64,000 nt of DNA. It comes from Flexivirga aerilata. Lineage in GTDB: Bacteria; Actinomycetota; Actinomycetes; Actinomycetales; Dermatophilaceae. Below, piece by piece: positions 46,485-57,820 of this stretch. The notes under the pieces were generated by a model. That model searched no databases. It was not told the DNA's origin and saw only the letters and a program-made list of their open reading frames with translations. Position numbers and translations under genes: made by a program. Numbering within the stretch: position 1 is the stretch's first letter; each line of letters opens with the position of its first letter. The stretch covers positions 186,001 to 250,000 of the forward strand of contig NZ_JABENB010000003.1 of the NCBI RefSeq assembly GCF_013002715.1, given 5' to 3'.

Positions 46485-47452
46485 CGGGGCCGCAGGACAC
46501 GAGCACCGCGCGTGGTGAGGGCAGCCGCCCCGCCGACCCCGCGTGGACGATGTCGCTGATCAACAACCTGATGCGGGCACCGCTCGATCCCGGGTATGCC
46601 GCTGCCGCCCGCAAACGCGAGGCAGCCGGCGGCCCGGCCGCGACCGGGTTGAAGTCGCCGCTGCTGATCGTCGCGATGCTCGTCATCGGGCTGGGGCTGG
46701 CCGTCGCAGCGCACGCGCTCCGCGTGCCCGCCGGGGTCGCGGACAAGGAACGCACCAACCTGATCGGCAGCATCGAGAGCCGCCAGAAGCAGATCGACAC
46801 CGACACCCGCAAGATCAACGACACCCAGTCCGAGATCAACCGGTTGCAGGCGCAGGCGCTGTCCCGGCAGAACGACGCCTCGCTCGCCGACCGGCTGCGC
46901 AAGCTGGAGACGCAGACCGGCGGTGGCGCGGTCACCGGGCCGGGACTCACCCTCACCGTCGACGACGCACCGGGCGCCGGCACCGACGCGCAGGGCAACC
47001 CCCGCACCGACAGTTCCACCGGCCGGCTCACCTCGACCGACCTGCAGATCGTCGTCAACGGCCTGTGGCAGGCGGGCGCGGAGGCCATCTCGATCAACGG
47101 CCAGCGGCTCACCTCGCAGTCGGCGATCCGGTTCGCCGGCCAGGCGATCCTGGTCAACTTCCGCGCGCTGACCCCGCCCTACACGATCTCGGTGATTGGC
47201 GGCCCCGGCGTCGCGGACGCCTTCCGGAGCGACTCCGGTGGCGCCTACCTGCGCGGCCTGGTCGACGACTATCAGATCAAGGAGAAGCTCACGACCAGCT
47301 CCTCCGTGTCGCTGCCGGCCGCCGCGACACCCGCGCTGGCCTACGCGCACCCGCCGGCCGGCACGACATCTTCTGCTGCTTCTTCGGCAGCACCGACATC
47401 ACCGGCTTCACCGTCCCCCTCTCGATCGACCCAGGGAGCACCCCGCCCATGA
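46481..47452 (+). CDS. DUF881 membrane protein (Rv1823-like)
   Basis: 323 aa. Cytoplasmic N-terminus, one membrane helix at about residues 60-82 (LLIVAMLVIGLGLAVAAHAL), a coiled coil near 95-145 (RQKQIDTDTRKINDTQSEI), and the DUF881 domain (GPGLTLTVDDAPGAG, LWQAGAEAISINGQRL). The C-terminus is Ser/Pro/Ala-rich. A DivIC-like topology suggests a role at the envelope or division site, but the function is unproven. It overlaps both neighbours by 4 bp. Confidence 0.85.
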   Translation: MTGPQDTSTARGEGSRPADPAWTMSLINNLMRAPLDPGYAAAARKREAAGGPAATGLKSPLLIVAMLVIGLGLAVAAHALRVPAGVADKERTNLIGSIESRQKQIDTDTRKINDTQSEINRLQAQALSRQNDASLADRLRKLETQTGGGAVTGPGLTLTVDDAPGAGTDAQGNPRTDSSTGRLTSTDLQIVVNGLWQAGAEAISINGQRLTSQSAIRFAGQAILVNFRALTPPYTISVIGGPGVADAFRSDSGGAYLRGLVDDYQIKEKLTTSSSVSLPAAATPALAYAHPPAGTTSSAASSAAPTSPASPSPSRSTQGAPRP

Positions 47453-47781
47453 TTCCGGCCATCGGCCTCGTCGTAGGTCTCGTCGTCGGCATCGTCCTGC
47501 ATCCGGACGTGCCGCTCTCCCTGCAGCCCTATCTGCCGATCGCGGTGATCGCGGCGCTCGACGCCGTGTTCGGCGCGGTGCGCGCGGTGCTCGACGGCAT
47601 CTTCGACGACAAGGTGTTCGTGGTCTCGTTCCTTTCCAACGTGGTCGTCGCGGCGCTGATCGTCTACCTCGGCGACCAGCTCGGCGTCGGTTCGCAATTG
47701 TCGACCGGGGTGGTGGTCGTGCTCGGGGTGCGCATCTTCAGCAACGTGGCGGCGATCCGGCGACACCTCTTTCACGCATGA
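47449..47781 (+). CDS. sbp: Small basic membrane protein, DUF1290 (Sbp-like)
   Basis: 110 aa, ATG at 47449 overlapping the previous stop. It has three membrane helices with the family features YLPIAVIAALDAVFGAVRA and FLSNVVVAALIVYLGDQLGVG. Sbp genes sit near division genes in Gram-positive bacteria; here it lies between two DUF881 genes, as Rv1824 does in M. tuberculosis. Function unproven. Confidence 0.85.
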   Translation: MIPAIGLVVGLVVGIVLHPDVPLSLQPYLPIAVIAALDAVFGAVRAVLDGIFDDKVFVVSFLSNVVVAALIVYLGDQLGVGSQLSTGVVVVLGVRIFSNVAAIRRHLFHA

Positions 47782-48593
47782 GTGACGACCGAGGCGAGGA
47801 CACGAACGCAGTGAGGCCCGCAGACGAGGACAGAGGCAAGGCGGTTTCGCCCCCTGCCGAGGCGGAGGCCGAGAGCGTGCGCACCGGCTGGTCGCGGCTG
47901 TGGCGGGCGGCCCGGCCGCGCGCGACCAAGGCCAACGCGCTGATCACCGTGCTGGCGCTGCTGCTCGGCATCGCCATGGTCGCCCAGGTGCGCGAGACGC
48001 GGTCGTCCGGCTTGGAGAACCTGCGCCAGGACGACCTGGTCGCGTTGCTCGACAGCGTCAACCAGCAGTCGATCAAGCTCGGCCAGGAGGCGGACAAGCT
48101 GACCACCACCCGCGACCGGTTGCGCAGCGGCGGGGGAGACCAGGCAGCGCTGCAGGCGGCGACCGAGCGGCTGCAGACCCTGGGCATCCTCGCCGGCACC
48201 CTGCCGGCGACCGGGCCCGGCATACGGCTGACGATCGAGGACCCGGGCAAGTCGGTGAAGTCCTCCGACATCCTCAACGCGGTCGAGGAGTTGCGCGACG
48301 CCGGCGCCGAGGCGATCCAGCTGAACGACGTGCGCATCGTCGCGGACAGCTGGTTCGGCACCGGCACGAACGGGCGGATGGTCGCCGACGGCAAGCCCCT
48401 GACCCCGCCGTACGTGCTGACCGCGATCGGCGACTCGCACACGATGGCGACCGCGATGGCGATCCCCGGCGGCGTGGTCGACGCGCTGAAACAGCTGGGC
48501 GCGACCCCGACCGTGACCTCGGTGCAGTCCGCTTCGGTGACTGCGTTGCGAGCGGAGAGCACGCCTCGTTACGCTCAGCCGAGCAGTCAGTGA
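47778..48593 (+). CDS. DUF881 membrane protein (Rv1825-like)
   Basis: 271 aa, ATG at 47778 overlapping the Sbp stop. A charged cytoplasmic N-terminus, a membrane helix at about residues 53-72 (ALITVLALLLGIAMVAQV), a coiled coil (QSIKLGQEADKLTTTRDRL), and the DUF881 domain with GPGIRLTIEDPG and ELRDAGAEAIQLNDVRI. It is paralogous to the gene at 46481. The four genes from 45900 to 48593 form one coupled operon. Confidence 0.85.
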   Translation: MSDDRGEDTNAVRPADEDRGKAVSPPAEAEAESVRTGWSRLWRAARPRATKANALITVLALLLGIAMVAQVRETRSSGLENLRQDDLVALLDSVNQQSIKLGQEADKLTTTRDRLRSGGGDQAALQAATERLQTLGILAGTLPATGPGIRLTIEDPGKSVKSSDILNAVEELRDAGAEAIQLNDVRIVADSWFGTGTNGRMVADGKPLTPPYVLTAIGDSHTMATAMAIPGGVVDALKQLGATPTVTSVQSASVTALRAESTPRYAQPSSQ

Positions 48594-48647
48594 GTCGGGC
48601 GCACCGACCACTTCCGCTGCGCGTCCGTCCCATCGGCAAGGAGACTC

Positions 48648-49037
48648 ATGAGCGACCTCGAATACCCCGGCGACCTGCGTTACACCACCGACCACGAGTG
48701 GGTGAAGGACCAGGGTGACGGAGTCGTCCGGGTCGGCATCTCCGCCTTCGCGCAGGACGCTCTTGGTGACGTGGTGTACGTGAGCCTGCCGGGCGTCGGT
48801 GACACGGTCGACGCCGGCGGCTCCTGCGGCGAGGTCGAGTCCACCAAGTCGGTGAGCGATCTCTACGCGCCGCTCGCCGGCGAGGTCACCGCGATCAACG
48901 AGCAGCTCGACTCCACGCCGGAGCTGGTCAACAGCGACCCCTACGGCGACGGCTGGATGTATGAGTTGAAGCTCGCCGACGCGGGCGCGCTCGGTGACCT
49001 GCTGGACGTCGAGGAGTACAAGGCCACTCTCAGCTGA
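48648..49037 (+). CDS. gcvH: Glycine cleavage system H protein
   Basis: 129 aa, ATG at 48648 with AAGGAGA upstream. It has the lipoyl domain with the lipoylated Lys in ESTKSVSD (residue 67) and the standard YTTDHEWV start and NSDPYGDGWMYEL. It shuttles the aminomethyl group between P, T and L proteins. gcvP lies 2.7 kb downstream with its own riboswitch; gcvT is not in the window. Confidence 0.96.
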   Translation: MSDLEYPGDLRYTTDHEWVKDQGDGVVRVGISAFAQDALGDVVYVSLPGVGDTVDAGGSCGEVESTKSVSDLYAPLAGEVTAINEQLDSTPELVNSDPYGDGWMYELKLADAGALGDLLDVEEYKATLS

Positions 49038-49066
49038 CCGTCGTACCTCTGATCTAGGGTTGACCA

Positions 49067-49576
49067 ATGACCAACGAAGAAGGCCAGTTCGGCGCGGCCG
49101 GTGACGGCAATGCCGGGCAGCCTGCCCCGGATGAGCGCGACTACGCCGGCGGTGACGCCACCACCGCCCGCATCCCTGCGGTCGGCGAGCCGGCCGCCCC
49201 GGAGCGGGTCAGTCAGTCCGAGGTGCGGCTGTCGGCCTCCGACCAGGCGACCATCGACGCGCTGCGTCCCGGCACGGCGCTGCTGCTGGTGCTGCGCGGC
49301 CCCAACTCCGGCGCCCGGTTCCTGCTCGACGACGCCGAGGTGAGCAGCGGACGCCACCCCGACAGCGACATCTTCCTCGATGACGTCACGGTGTCGCGGC
49401 GGCACGCGGTGTTCCGCCGCACCGACACCGGTTATGCGGTGACCGACGTGGGTTCCCTCAACGGCACCTACGTCAACGGTCAGCTGGTCGACTCCCGCGA
49501 CTTGCAGACCGGTGACGAGGTCATGGTCGGCAAGTTCCGCCTGGTCTTCTACGGCGCCGGCACGTCCGGGTCGTGA
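49067..49576 (+). CDS. garA: FHA-domain regulator GarA/OdhI
   Basis: 169 aa. The FHA domain at about residues 75-155 has the phosphothreonine-binding pattern SSGRHPDSDIFLDDVTVSRRHA (split: SSGRHPDSDIFLDD, VTVSRRHA) and GSLNGTYVNG. The N-terminal tail has Thr residues in GDATTARIP, equivalent to the kinase target that switches the protein. GarA/OdhI inhibits 2-oxoglutarate dehydrogenase and regulates glutamate metabolism. Its stop overlaps the next start as GTGA. Confidence 0.92.
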   Translation: MTNEEGQFGAAGDGNAGQPAPDERDYAGGDATTARIPAVGEPAAPERVSQSEVRLSASDQATIDALRPGTALLLVLRGPNSGARFLLDDAEVSSGRHPDSDIFLDDVTVSRRHAVFRRTDTGYAVTDVGSLNGTYVNGQLVDSRDLQTGDEVMVGKFRLVFYGAGTSGS

Positions 49577-50259
49577 CGGGCCGCGCACCAGGCCTCACCA
49601 TCGGTGCGGTGCTCGCGCGGCTGCACGAGGAGTTTCCGGACCTGACGCTGTCCAAGGTGCGCTTCCTGGACGCTCAGGGTCTGGTGTCCCCGGAGCGCAC
49701 CGCCTCGGGCTACCGCAGGTATGACGAGCGCGACGTCGACCGCCTGCGTTTCGTGCTGACCTGCCAGCGCGACAAGTTCTGGCCGCTCAAGGTCATCCGC
49801 GAGGCGTTGGACGCCTACGACCGGGGGCTGCGGCCGGCCGCGCAGGACGACGGCCGCCCGTCCGCTCCCGCGCCGGCGACCGACCCGGCCCTCGCAGCGA
49901 CACAGACGCCGGACGACGGCACCCCGGCGGACGTGCGGATCAATCGCGCCGAGCTGCTGCGCGCCACCGGTCTGCACCGCGACTCGCTGGCCGACCTGGA
50001 GTCGTTCGGGCTGCTGCGGATCGGCGCCGACGACCACTTCGGCGCACCCGACCTGCAGGTCGCGCACGCGGCGGCCAGCCTGCTCTCCTACGGGGTGGAG
50101 GCGCGCCATTTGCGACCGTTCCGGCTCGCCGCCGAGCGCGAGGTGGCGCTCGTCCAGGGCTTGACGGCCGGCCCGACCGGCGCCGACCGGGAGGAACTCG
50201 TGCGCCAATGCCTGGCACTGCACCTTGCACTGGTGCGCGCCGACCTCACCCGGGAGTAG
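49573..50259 (+). CDS. ftsR: MerR-family regulator FtsR-like
   Basis: 228 aa, GTG at 49573 overlapping the garA stop. The N-terminal MerR helix-turn-helix is GLTIGAVLARL ... LTLSKVRFLDAQGLV and GYRRYDERDVDRLRFVL. A variable linker (about 90-120) and a second helical domain follow. In Corynebacterium the gene directly after odhI is FtsR, an activator of ftsZ; Rv1828 holds the same place in Mycobacterium. The assignment rests on order and domain type. Confidence 0.82.
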   Translation: MTGRAPGLTIGAVLARLHEEFPDLTLSKVRFLDAQGLVSPERTASGYRRYDERDVDRLRFVLTCQRDKFWPLKVIREALDAYDRGLRPAAQDDGRPSAPAPATDPALAATQTPDDGTPADVRINRAELLRATGLHRDSLADLESFGLLRIGADDHFGAPDLQVAHAAASLLSYGVEARHLRPFRLAAEREVALVQGLTAGPTGADREELVRQCLALHLALVRADLTRE

Positions 50260-50269
50260 CGTTGAGCCT

Positions 50270-50758
50270 GTGAAACAGGTCGACGTGATGGGTGTGCGGG
50301 TCGAGATGCCGACCAACAAGCCGATCGTGCTGCTGCGTGAGCGCGACGGCGAACGCTACGTGCCGATCTGGATCGGCGCACCCGAAGCCACCGCGATCGC
50401 CTACGCCCAGCAGGGCGTCACCCCGCCCCGGCCGCTCACCCACGACCTGCTGGTCGACGTGGTCGCCGGACTCGGGCACACCCTGTCCAGCGTGGTGATC
50501 ACCCGCATGGAGGACAACATCTTCTTCGCCGAGCTCGTCGTCGACGGCGACCGGCGCATCAGTTCGCGGTCGTCGGACGCGATCGCGGTCGCGCTGCGCG
50601 CGGACGTGCCGATCTACGTCGACGAGGACGTGCTCGACTCGGTCGGGGTCGAGGTGCCGGTCGAGGAGGAGGACGAGGTCGAGCGGTTCCGGGAGTTCCT
50701 GGACAACGTTTCGGCCGAGGACTTCGAGACCGGGGAGGAAGGTCCGCCCGAGCGATGA
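50270..50758 (+). CDS. Bifunctional nuclease domain protein (DUF151)
   Basis: 162 aa from GTG at 50270. The BFN domain is clear: MGVRVEMPTNKPIVLLRE, YVPIWIGAPEATAIAYAQQG, RPLTHDL, and RSSDAIAVALRADVPIYV. The C-terminus is strongly acidic. It corresponds to Rv1829 in gene order. The family has reported nuclease activity in other organisms, but its role here is unknown. Confidence 0.87.
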   Translation: MKQVDVMGVRVEMPTNKPIVLLRERDGERYVPIWIGAPEATAIAYAQQGVTPPRPLTHDLLVDVVAGLGHTLSSVVITRMEDNIFFAELVVDGDRRISSRSSDAIAVALRADVPIYVDEDVLDSVGVEVPVEEEDEVERFREFLDNVSAEDFETGEEGPPER

Positions 50759-50761
50759 CCG

Positions 50762-50797
50762 AAACTCTCAAGTTTAACGTGAAGGTTAGTGTTGAAT
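50762..50797. promoter_or_regulatory. Imperfect palindrome in the promoter of the second MerR gene
   Basis: TCAAGTTTAACGTGAAGG followed by TTAGTGTTGA: outer arms TCAA/TTGA and inner TTAAC/GTTAG. It lies about 130 bp before the MerR start and is AT-richer than its surroundings. It is a possible autoregulatory site, low certainty. Confidence 0.35.
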
Positions 50798-50925
50798 CGG
50801 CGGCCGCGACACGCGCGGCGGTCGTTGATTCGCCGGGGCTGCCGCCATACCGTGGCGGAGCATCACGCACCGCAGTCTGGGCCTGATGTCCCAGCCCGAA
50901 CGCGCCGCAGCAAGTGGAGGATGTC

Positions 50926-51519
50926 GTGACCAGCAAGAGTGAAGCGCAGAGCGTGCAGTCCCACGCACCCGCGCCCATGCAGGAAGCGCTCTTCACCCAC
51001 GACCTGCCGGAGGAGATGACCGAGTCGGTCGGCTACCGGGGCCCGGCGGTCTGCCGCGCGGCGGGCGTCACCTACCGACAGCTCGACTACTGGGCCCGCA
51101 CCGGGCTGCTCCAGCCGTCGGTGCGCAACCCCTCCGGCTCCGGCCACCAACGGCTCTACAGCTTCCGCGACATCCTGGTCGTGAAGGTCATCAAGCGACT
51201 GCTCGACACCGGTGTCTCGCTCCAGCAGATCCGGGTCGCCGTCGGCGCACTGCGCTCGCACGGCGTCTCCGAGCTCGCCGGCATCACCCTGATGTCCGAC
51301 GGCGCCAGCGTCTACGAGTGCACCTCCGACGACCAGGTGATCGACCTGGTCCGCGGCGGTCAGGGCGTCTTCGGCATCGCGCTCGGCACCGTCTGGCGTG
51401 AGGTCGAGGGCTCGCTGTCCGAGCTGCCCGGCGAGCGCCCCGACGCCGAGGCGCCGGCCGAGCACCCGGGCGACGAGCTGCGCGAGCGGCGCGCCCGGCG
51501 CACCAGCGCGGCCGGCTGA
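50926..51519 (+). CDS. MerR-family regulator (Rv1830-like)
   Basis: 197 aa from GTG at 50926, chosen because GGAGG at 50915-50919 is correctly spaced to it. The helix-turn-helix begins GYRGPAVCRAAGVTYRQLDYWARTG (split at VCRAAGV), followed by HQRLYSFRDILVVKVIKRLLDTG. The C-terminal half (MSDGASVYECTSDDQVIDL, GGQGVFGIALG) is typical of the Rv1830 branch. It is directly upstream of the gcvP riboswitch. Confidence 0.85.
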   Translation: MTSKSEAQSVQSHAPAPMQEALFTHDLPEEMTESVGYRGPAVCRAAGVTYRQLDYWARTGLLQPSVRNPSGSGHQRLYSFRDILVVKVIKRLLDTGVSLQQIRVAVGALRSHGVSELAGITLMSDGASVYECTSDDQVIDLVRGGQGVFGIALGTVWREVEGSLSELPGERPDAEAPAEHPGDELRERRARRTSAAG

Positions 51520-51594
51520 CGACACCGCCCCGCCGGGCGGCGGCTGGTCGGGCGCTTGGCCCGCCGGATGCTAAATTTGACCCTGCCGACGACA

Positions 51595-51693
51595 CCGGGT
51601 GGGAGAGATCCGCTTACGCGGAGCGCCGAAGGGGCAACACTCCTCAGAACCTCTCAGGCACCAGGACCATCCGGGTGAGGCAACTCTGGAGGC
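51595..51693 (+). promoter_or_regulatory. Glycine riboswitch upstream of gcvP
   Basis: The glycine aptamer consensus is visible in order: GGGAGAG, GCGCCGAAGGGGCAA, CCTCTCAGGCA, CCAGGACCA, then the tail GAGGCAACTCTGGAGG. Only one full aptamer is evident, the tail being the usual remnant of the second. A -10-like TAAATT lies at 51572. Downstream, GAGGCG (51717-51722) can pair with CGCCTC (51741-51746) directly beside the gcvP GAAGG site, so control could be at translation. Confidence 0.9.
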
Positions 51694-51760
51694 ACCGCAC
51701 GGTGGCGACAGTTGGGGAGGCGTGACCCACCAGTCCGACTCGCCTCGAAGGTGCCGCCTC

Positions 51761-54625
<2,865 letters not shown>

Positions 54626-54628
54626 CCT

Positions 54629-54719
54629 GGTCGGCTGGCCCGGTCGGCTGACCCGGTCGGCTGACCCGGGCGGCTGGCCCGGACGGCTGGCCCGGTCGGC
54701 TGGCCCGCCCGGCTCACTC
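54629..54719. repeat. 13-bp tandem repeat array
   Basis: Six copies plus a degenerate seventh of GGTCGGCTGGCCC (variants with A or G at single positions). It starts 3 bp after the gcvP stop and its last unit overlaps the stop of the convergent VOC gene. The unit has dyad-like GGC/GCC parts, so it may fold or act as a terminator region. Confidence 0.8.
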
Positions 54720-55181
54720 GGGCCGGGCGGTGGTGAGGCAGAAGGGATGCCCGGCGGGGTCGAGCAGCACGCGGAACAGCTCCGGTTGCGGCTGGTTGTC
54801 CGCCTCGACCGCGCCGAGTGCGACCGCTCGCGCCACCGGGCCCGCCAACTCCTCGACCGCGATGTCGATGTGGATGATCCCGGCCTCACCCGGCGCCGGC
54901 CACGTCGGGCGCCGGTAGTCGTCGACCCGCATCGCCGTCAGGTAGACGCCGCCGACGTCGGTCACGATCACCGCGTCGTCGGGGGTGCGGAAGAACTCGG
55001 TGCCGCCGAGCAGCTCCCGGTAGAAATCGGCGAGTGCGTTGGTGTCGGCGCACTGCACGGATACCGAGGCGAGCGTGCCGACGCGGGTTGGGCGGTCGGT
55101 GGCTGGGCGGTGGGCGGGGGAAGCGTCGGCGGAGGAGGTGTCGGCCGAGGAGGGGGCGGCGGAGCTGGGGGTTGCGGTCAT
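54714..55181 (-). CDS. VOC-family (glyoxalase-like) protein
   Basis: 155 aa from ATG at 55181. The first 30 residues are a Ser/Ala-rich low-complexity stretch. The single VOC module follows: VSVQCADTNALADFYRELLG, GEAGIIHIDIAVEEL, and the final LLDPAGHPFCLT. Related proteins bind metal for lyase, dioxygenase or resistance reactions; no substrate can be assigned. Its upstream region holds the 51-bp repeats. Confidence 0.78.
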   Translation of the reverse strand: MTATPSSAAPSSADTSSADASPAHRPATDRPTRVGTLASVSVQCADTNALADFYRELLGGTEFFRTPDDAVIVTDVGGVYLTAMRVDDYRRPTWPAPGEAGIIHIDIAVEELAGPVARAVALGAVEADNQPQPELFRVLLDPAGHPFCLTTARPE

Positions 55182-55260
55182 ACGGCCACTCTGCCAGCAG
55201 CCGGTGACACCGCAGTGCGTCGAGCGCGGCGGGGGTATGCGGGGGCGTGGGGGTGCGCGG

Positions 55261-55410
55261 GCGTGCACAAGTCGCGACGATCGCGGGCTGCGCACGCGAA
55301 ACCGGCCCGGGGCGTGCACAAGTCGCGACGATCGCGGGGTGCGCACGCGAAACCGGCCCGGGGTCTGCAGAAGTCGCGACGGTCGCGGGGTGCGCACGCG
55401 AAATTACCGG
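55261..55410. repeat. 51-bp tandem repeat, three copies
   Basis: Units start at 55261, 55312 and 55363 (exactly 51 bp apart). The first two are nearly identical; the third differs at several bases and ends in AAATTACC. Each contains AAGTCGCGACGATCGCGG and GCGCACGCGAAA. Since 51 is a multiple of three, any frame through it repeats every 17 residues, but no gene is supported there. It lies between the VOC start and the phosphatase stop. Confidence 0.85.
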
Positions 55411-55416
55411 TGACCG

Positions 55417-56013
55417 TCAGGCCGCGGACCAGCCGGTGAGTCGCCAGCCGTCGGCGCCGAGTGCGGTCTCGGCATACCCGCAGTTGACGAAACCCCTTGG
55501 CGTGACACCGTTTTCGACGGTGAGCAGGTGACGCACCAGCAGCGTGAGTATGCCGCCGTGCGCGACCACCAGCACGGTCTCGCCGGGGTGCCGGTCGGCG
55601 ATCTCCTCCAGCACAGTGCGGCCTCTCGCCACCACCTCGGCCCCGGACTCCGCGCCGCGTATGCGCGCGGACAGGTCGCCGTCCAGCCAGGTGCGGAAGG
55701 TCGGGGCGAAGGGGTCCTCGGCAGCACGATCGACCCCGGCGAAATCGCCGACCGCAAACTCCTGCAGCCCGAGCCGAGTCGTCACGTCCACGTCGAGCAT
55801 CGCGGCCGCGAGTTCGGCAGTCTGCACGGCGCGGGCCATCGTGCTGCAGTAGACATGGGCAACGCGGCGGTCCTGCAGCGCTGACGCGAGCCCCGCCGCT
55901 TGCTTGCGACCGACCGAGGTCAGGCTGCCGCCCTCGTCCGCCCAGGTCGTGGCCTCATAAACGGCCTCTCCGTGCCGGGCGAGGATCACGGTGGCCGGGC
56001 AGTGCAGCGACAT
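55417..56013 (-). CDS. Histidine phosphatase (phosphoglycerate mutase-like)
   Basis: 198 aa from ATG at 56013. The catalytic RHGE is in ILARHGEAVYE at residues 11-21. The second catalytic region is LQEFAVGDF, and the second His is in VVAHGGILTLL near 155. Such proteins dephosphorylate small molecules through a phosphohistidine; the exact substrate is unknown. It starts 8 bp after the aminotransferase gene stops, so they are probably co-transcribed. Confidence 0.85.
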   Translation of the reverse strand: MSLHCPATVILARHGEAVYEATTWADEGGSLTSVGRKQAAGLASALQDRRVAHVYCSTMARAVQTAELAAAMLDVDVTTRLGLQEFAVGDFAGVDRAAEDPFAPTFRTWLDGDLSARIRGAESGAEVVARGRTVLEEIADRHPGETVLVVAHGGILTLLVRHLLTVENGVTPRGFVNCGYAETALGADGWRLTGWSAA

Positions 56014-56021
56014 ACCGGTGG

Positions 56022-57239
56022 TCAGGCGCGAATCGTGCTGAGGTAGTTGCCAATTCGGTCGATCGCCTCGGTGAGGACGTCGATGTCGGGCAGCGTCACC
56101 AGGCGGAAATGGTCGGGCTCGAACCAGTTGAAGCCGGTGCCGTGAGTGACCAGGATCTTCTCCGCGCGCAGCAGGTCGATCACGAACTGCTGGTCGTCCT
56201 CGATCGGGTAGACCTCGGGGTCCAGACGGGGGAAGCAGTAGAGGGCACCGCGTGGCTCGACGCAACTGACCCCGGGAATCTTGTTGAGCAGTCGCGACGC
56301 GGTGGTGGCCTGCTCGAAGAACCGGCCGCCGGGTCCGATGAGTTCGTTCACCGACTGGTAACCGCCGAGCGCGGTCTGGATCGCGTGCTGCCCCGGCACG
56401 TTGGCACACATCCGCATGTTGGCCAGCAGCGTCAGCCCCTCCAGGAAGTCCGCCGCGGCAGTCTTCGGCCCGGAGATCATCAGCCAGCCCGCGCGGTAGC
56501 CGCAGACCCGGTAGGCCTTCGACAGACCGCTGAAGGTCAAACAGAGCACGTCATCGCCGGCGAAGGTGGCCGCGTGGTGGTGCTCGGCGTCGCCGAAGAG
56601 GATCTTCTCGTAGATCTCGTCGACCATCACGACGAGTTCGTGGCGGCGCGCGATGTCGACCAGTCCCTTGACGGTCTCCTCCGAATAGACAGCACCCGTG
56701 GGGTTGTTCGGGTTGATGATGACCAGGGCGTGGGTGTTCTCGGTGATCTTGGACTCGATGTCGGCGAGGTCGGGATTCCAGCCATTGGACTCGTCGCAGC
56801 GGTAGTGCACCGGCGTGCCGCCGGCGAGCGACACGGCCCCGGTCCAGAGCGGATAGTCCGGAGCCGGGATCAGGATCTCGTTGCCGTCGTCGACGAAGGC
56901 CTGCAGCACCATGCTGATCAGCTCGGACACGCCGTTGCCGATGAAGACGTCCTCGACGCCGGTGTCGGTCAGCCCGTGGCTCTGGTAGTACTGCGCGACC
57001 GCCGTGCGTGCGGAGTAGATGCCCCGGCTGTCGCTGTAACCCTGCGACTGCGGCAGGTTGTGGATCATGTCCTGAAGCACGGCGTCGGGTGCGTCGAAGC
57101 CGAACGGCGCGGTGTTGCCGATGTTGAGCTTCAGGATCCGGTGACCCTCGGCCTCCAGGCGCTCGGCCTCGACGAGGATCGGGCCGCGCACGTCATAGCG
57201 GACATCCTGGAGCTTGTTCGACTGCTTGATCTGGCGCAC
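56022..57239 (-). CDS. Alanine-type PLP aminotransferase (AlaA/AlaT-like)
   Basis: 405 aa from GTG at 57239; GTG at 57275 would add 12 residues. Fold-type I aminotransferase: KLNIGNTAPFGFDAPD, GNGVSELI, PAPDYPLW, IINPNNPTGA, DEIYEKILF, and the PLP Lys in FSGLSKAYRVCGYRAGW. It is close to the glutamate-pyruvate transaminases that make alanine. It is divergent from the GNAT gene. Confidence 0.88.
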   Translation of the reverse strand: MRQIKQSNKLQDVRYDVRGPILVEAERLEAEGHRILKLNIGNTAPFGFDAPDAVLQDMIHNLPQSQGYSDSRGIYSARTAVAQYYQSHGLTDTGVEDVFIGNGVSELISMVLQAFVDDGNEILIPAPDYPLWTGAVSLAGGTPVHYRCDESNGWNPDLADIESKITENTHALVIINPNNPTGAVYSEETVKGLVDIARRHELVVMVDEIYEKILFGDAEHHHAATFAGDDVLCLTFSGLSKAYRVCGYRAGWLMISGPKTAAADFLEGLTLLANMRMCANVPGQHAIQTALGGYQSVNELIGPGGRFFEQATTASRLLNKIPGVSCVEPRGALYCFPRLDPEVYPIEDDQQFVIDLLRAEKILVTHGTGFNWFEPDHFRLVTLPDIDVLTEAIDRIGNYLSTIRA

Positions 57240-57326
57240 GCCCTCAAGACTCGCACGTGACGCCCGCGAGAGCACGGACGTTTAACCGTTGGACAGCCGG
57301 TGTCGCACGCTCACTACGATCCGGTC

Positions 57327-57794
57327 ATGGCGCGGGTGGATCGGGTGGCGGAGCGCGACTGGGCACGGATGCGCGCTGTGCGGCTGCGGGCCCTCGCCGA
57401 CGCCCCGGCGATGTTCGGGTCAGACCTTGCCCGGGAGGAGGCGTTCGACGAAGCTGAGTGGCGCCGCCGGGCCGCCCGACCCGTGACCTTCCTCGTCTCC
57501 GTCGACGGAGACGATGCCGGTATGGCGGGGGTGTTCGACTTTGACGGCGCCTGGTGCGTGATGGGGATGTGGCTGGCTCCGCAGGTGCGTGGGACCGGCA
57601 TCGTCGACGAATTGCTCTGTGCCTGTGCGGATTTCGTGCGCGAGCGCGGCGCGGACCGGGTGGCGCTGGCTGTGATGGAGGACAACCCGGCAGGCATCCG
57701 GGCCTACGCGCGCAACGGCTTCGTGGCGACCGGCGAGCGCGAGCACGTGCGCGACGGCCGTGACGAACTCTGGATGGTCAAGGACCTGCGCTGA
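57327..57794 (+). CDS. GNAT N-acetyltransferase
   Basis: 155 aa from ATG at 57327; GTG at 57300 is possible. The acetyl-CoA loop QVRGTGIVDELL is at about residues 91-102, preceded by MGMWLAP and followed by NPAGIRAYARNGF near 120. It transfers an acetyl group to an amine of unknown identity. It is a monocistronic gene between two minus-strand genes. Confidence 0.8.
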   Translation: MARVDRVAERDWARMRAVRLRALADAPAMFGSDLAREEAFDEAEWRRRAARPVTFLVSVDGDDAGMAGVFDFDGAWCVMGMWLAPQVRGTGIVDELLCACADFVRERGADRVALAVMEDNPAGIRAYARNGFVATGEREHVRDGRDELWMVKDLR

Positions 57795-57820
57795 GAGTTC
57801 GCCTCGGCCGCGCGCAGCCC

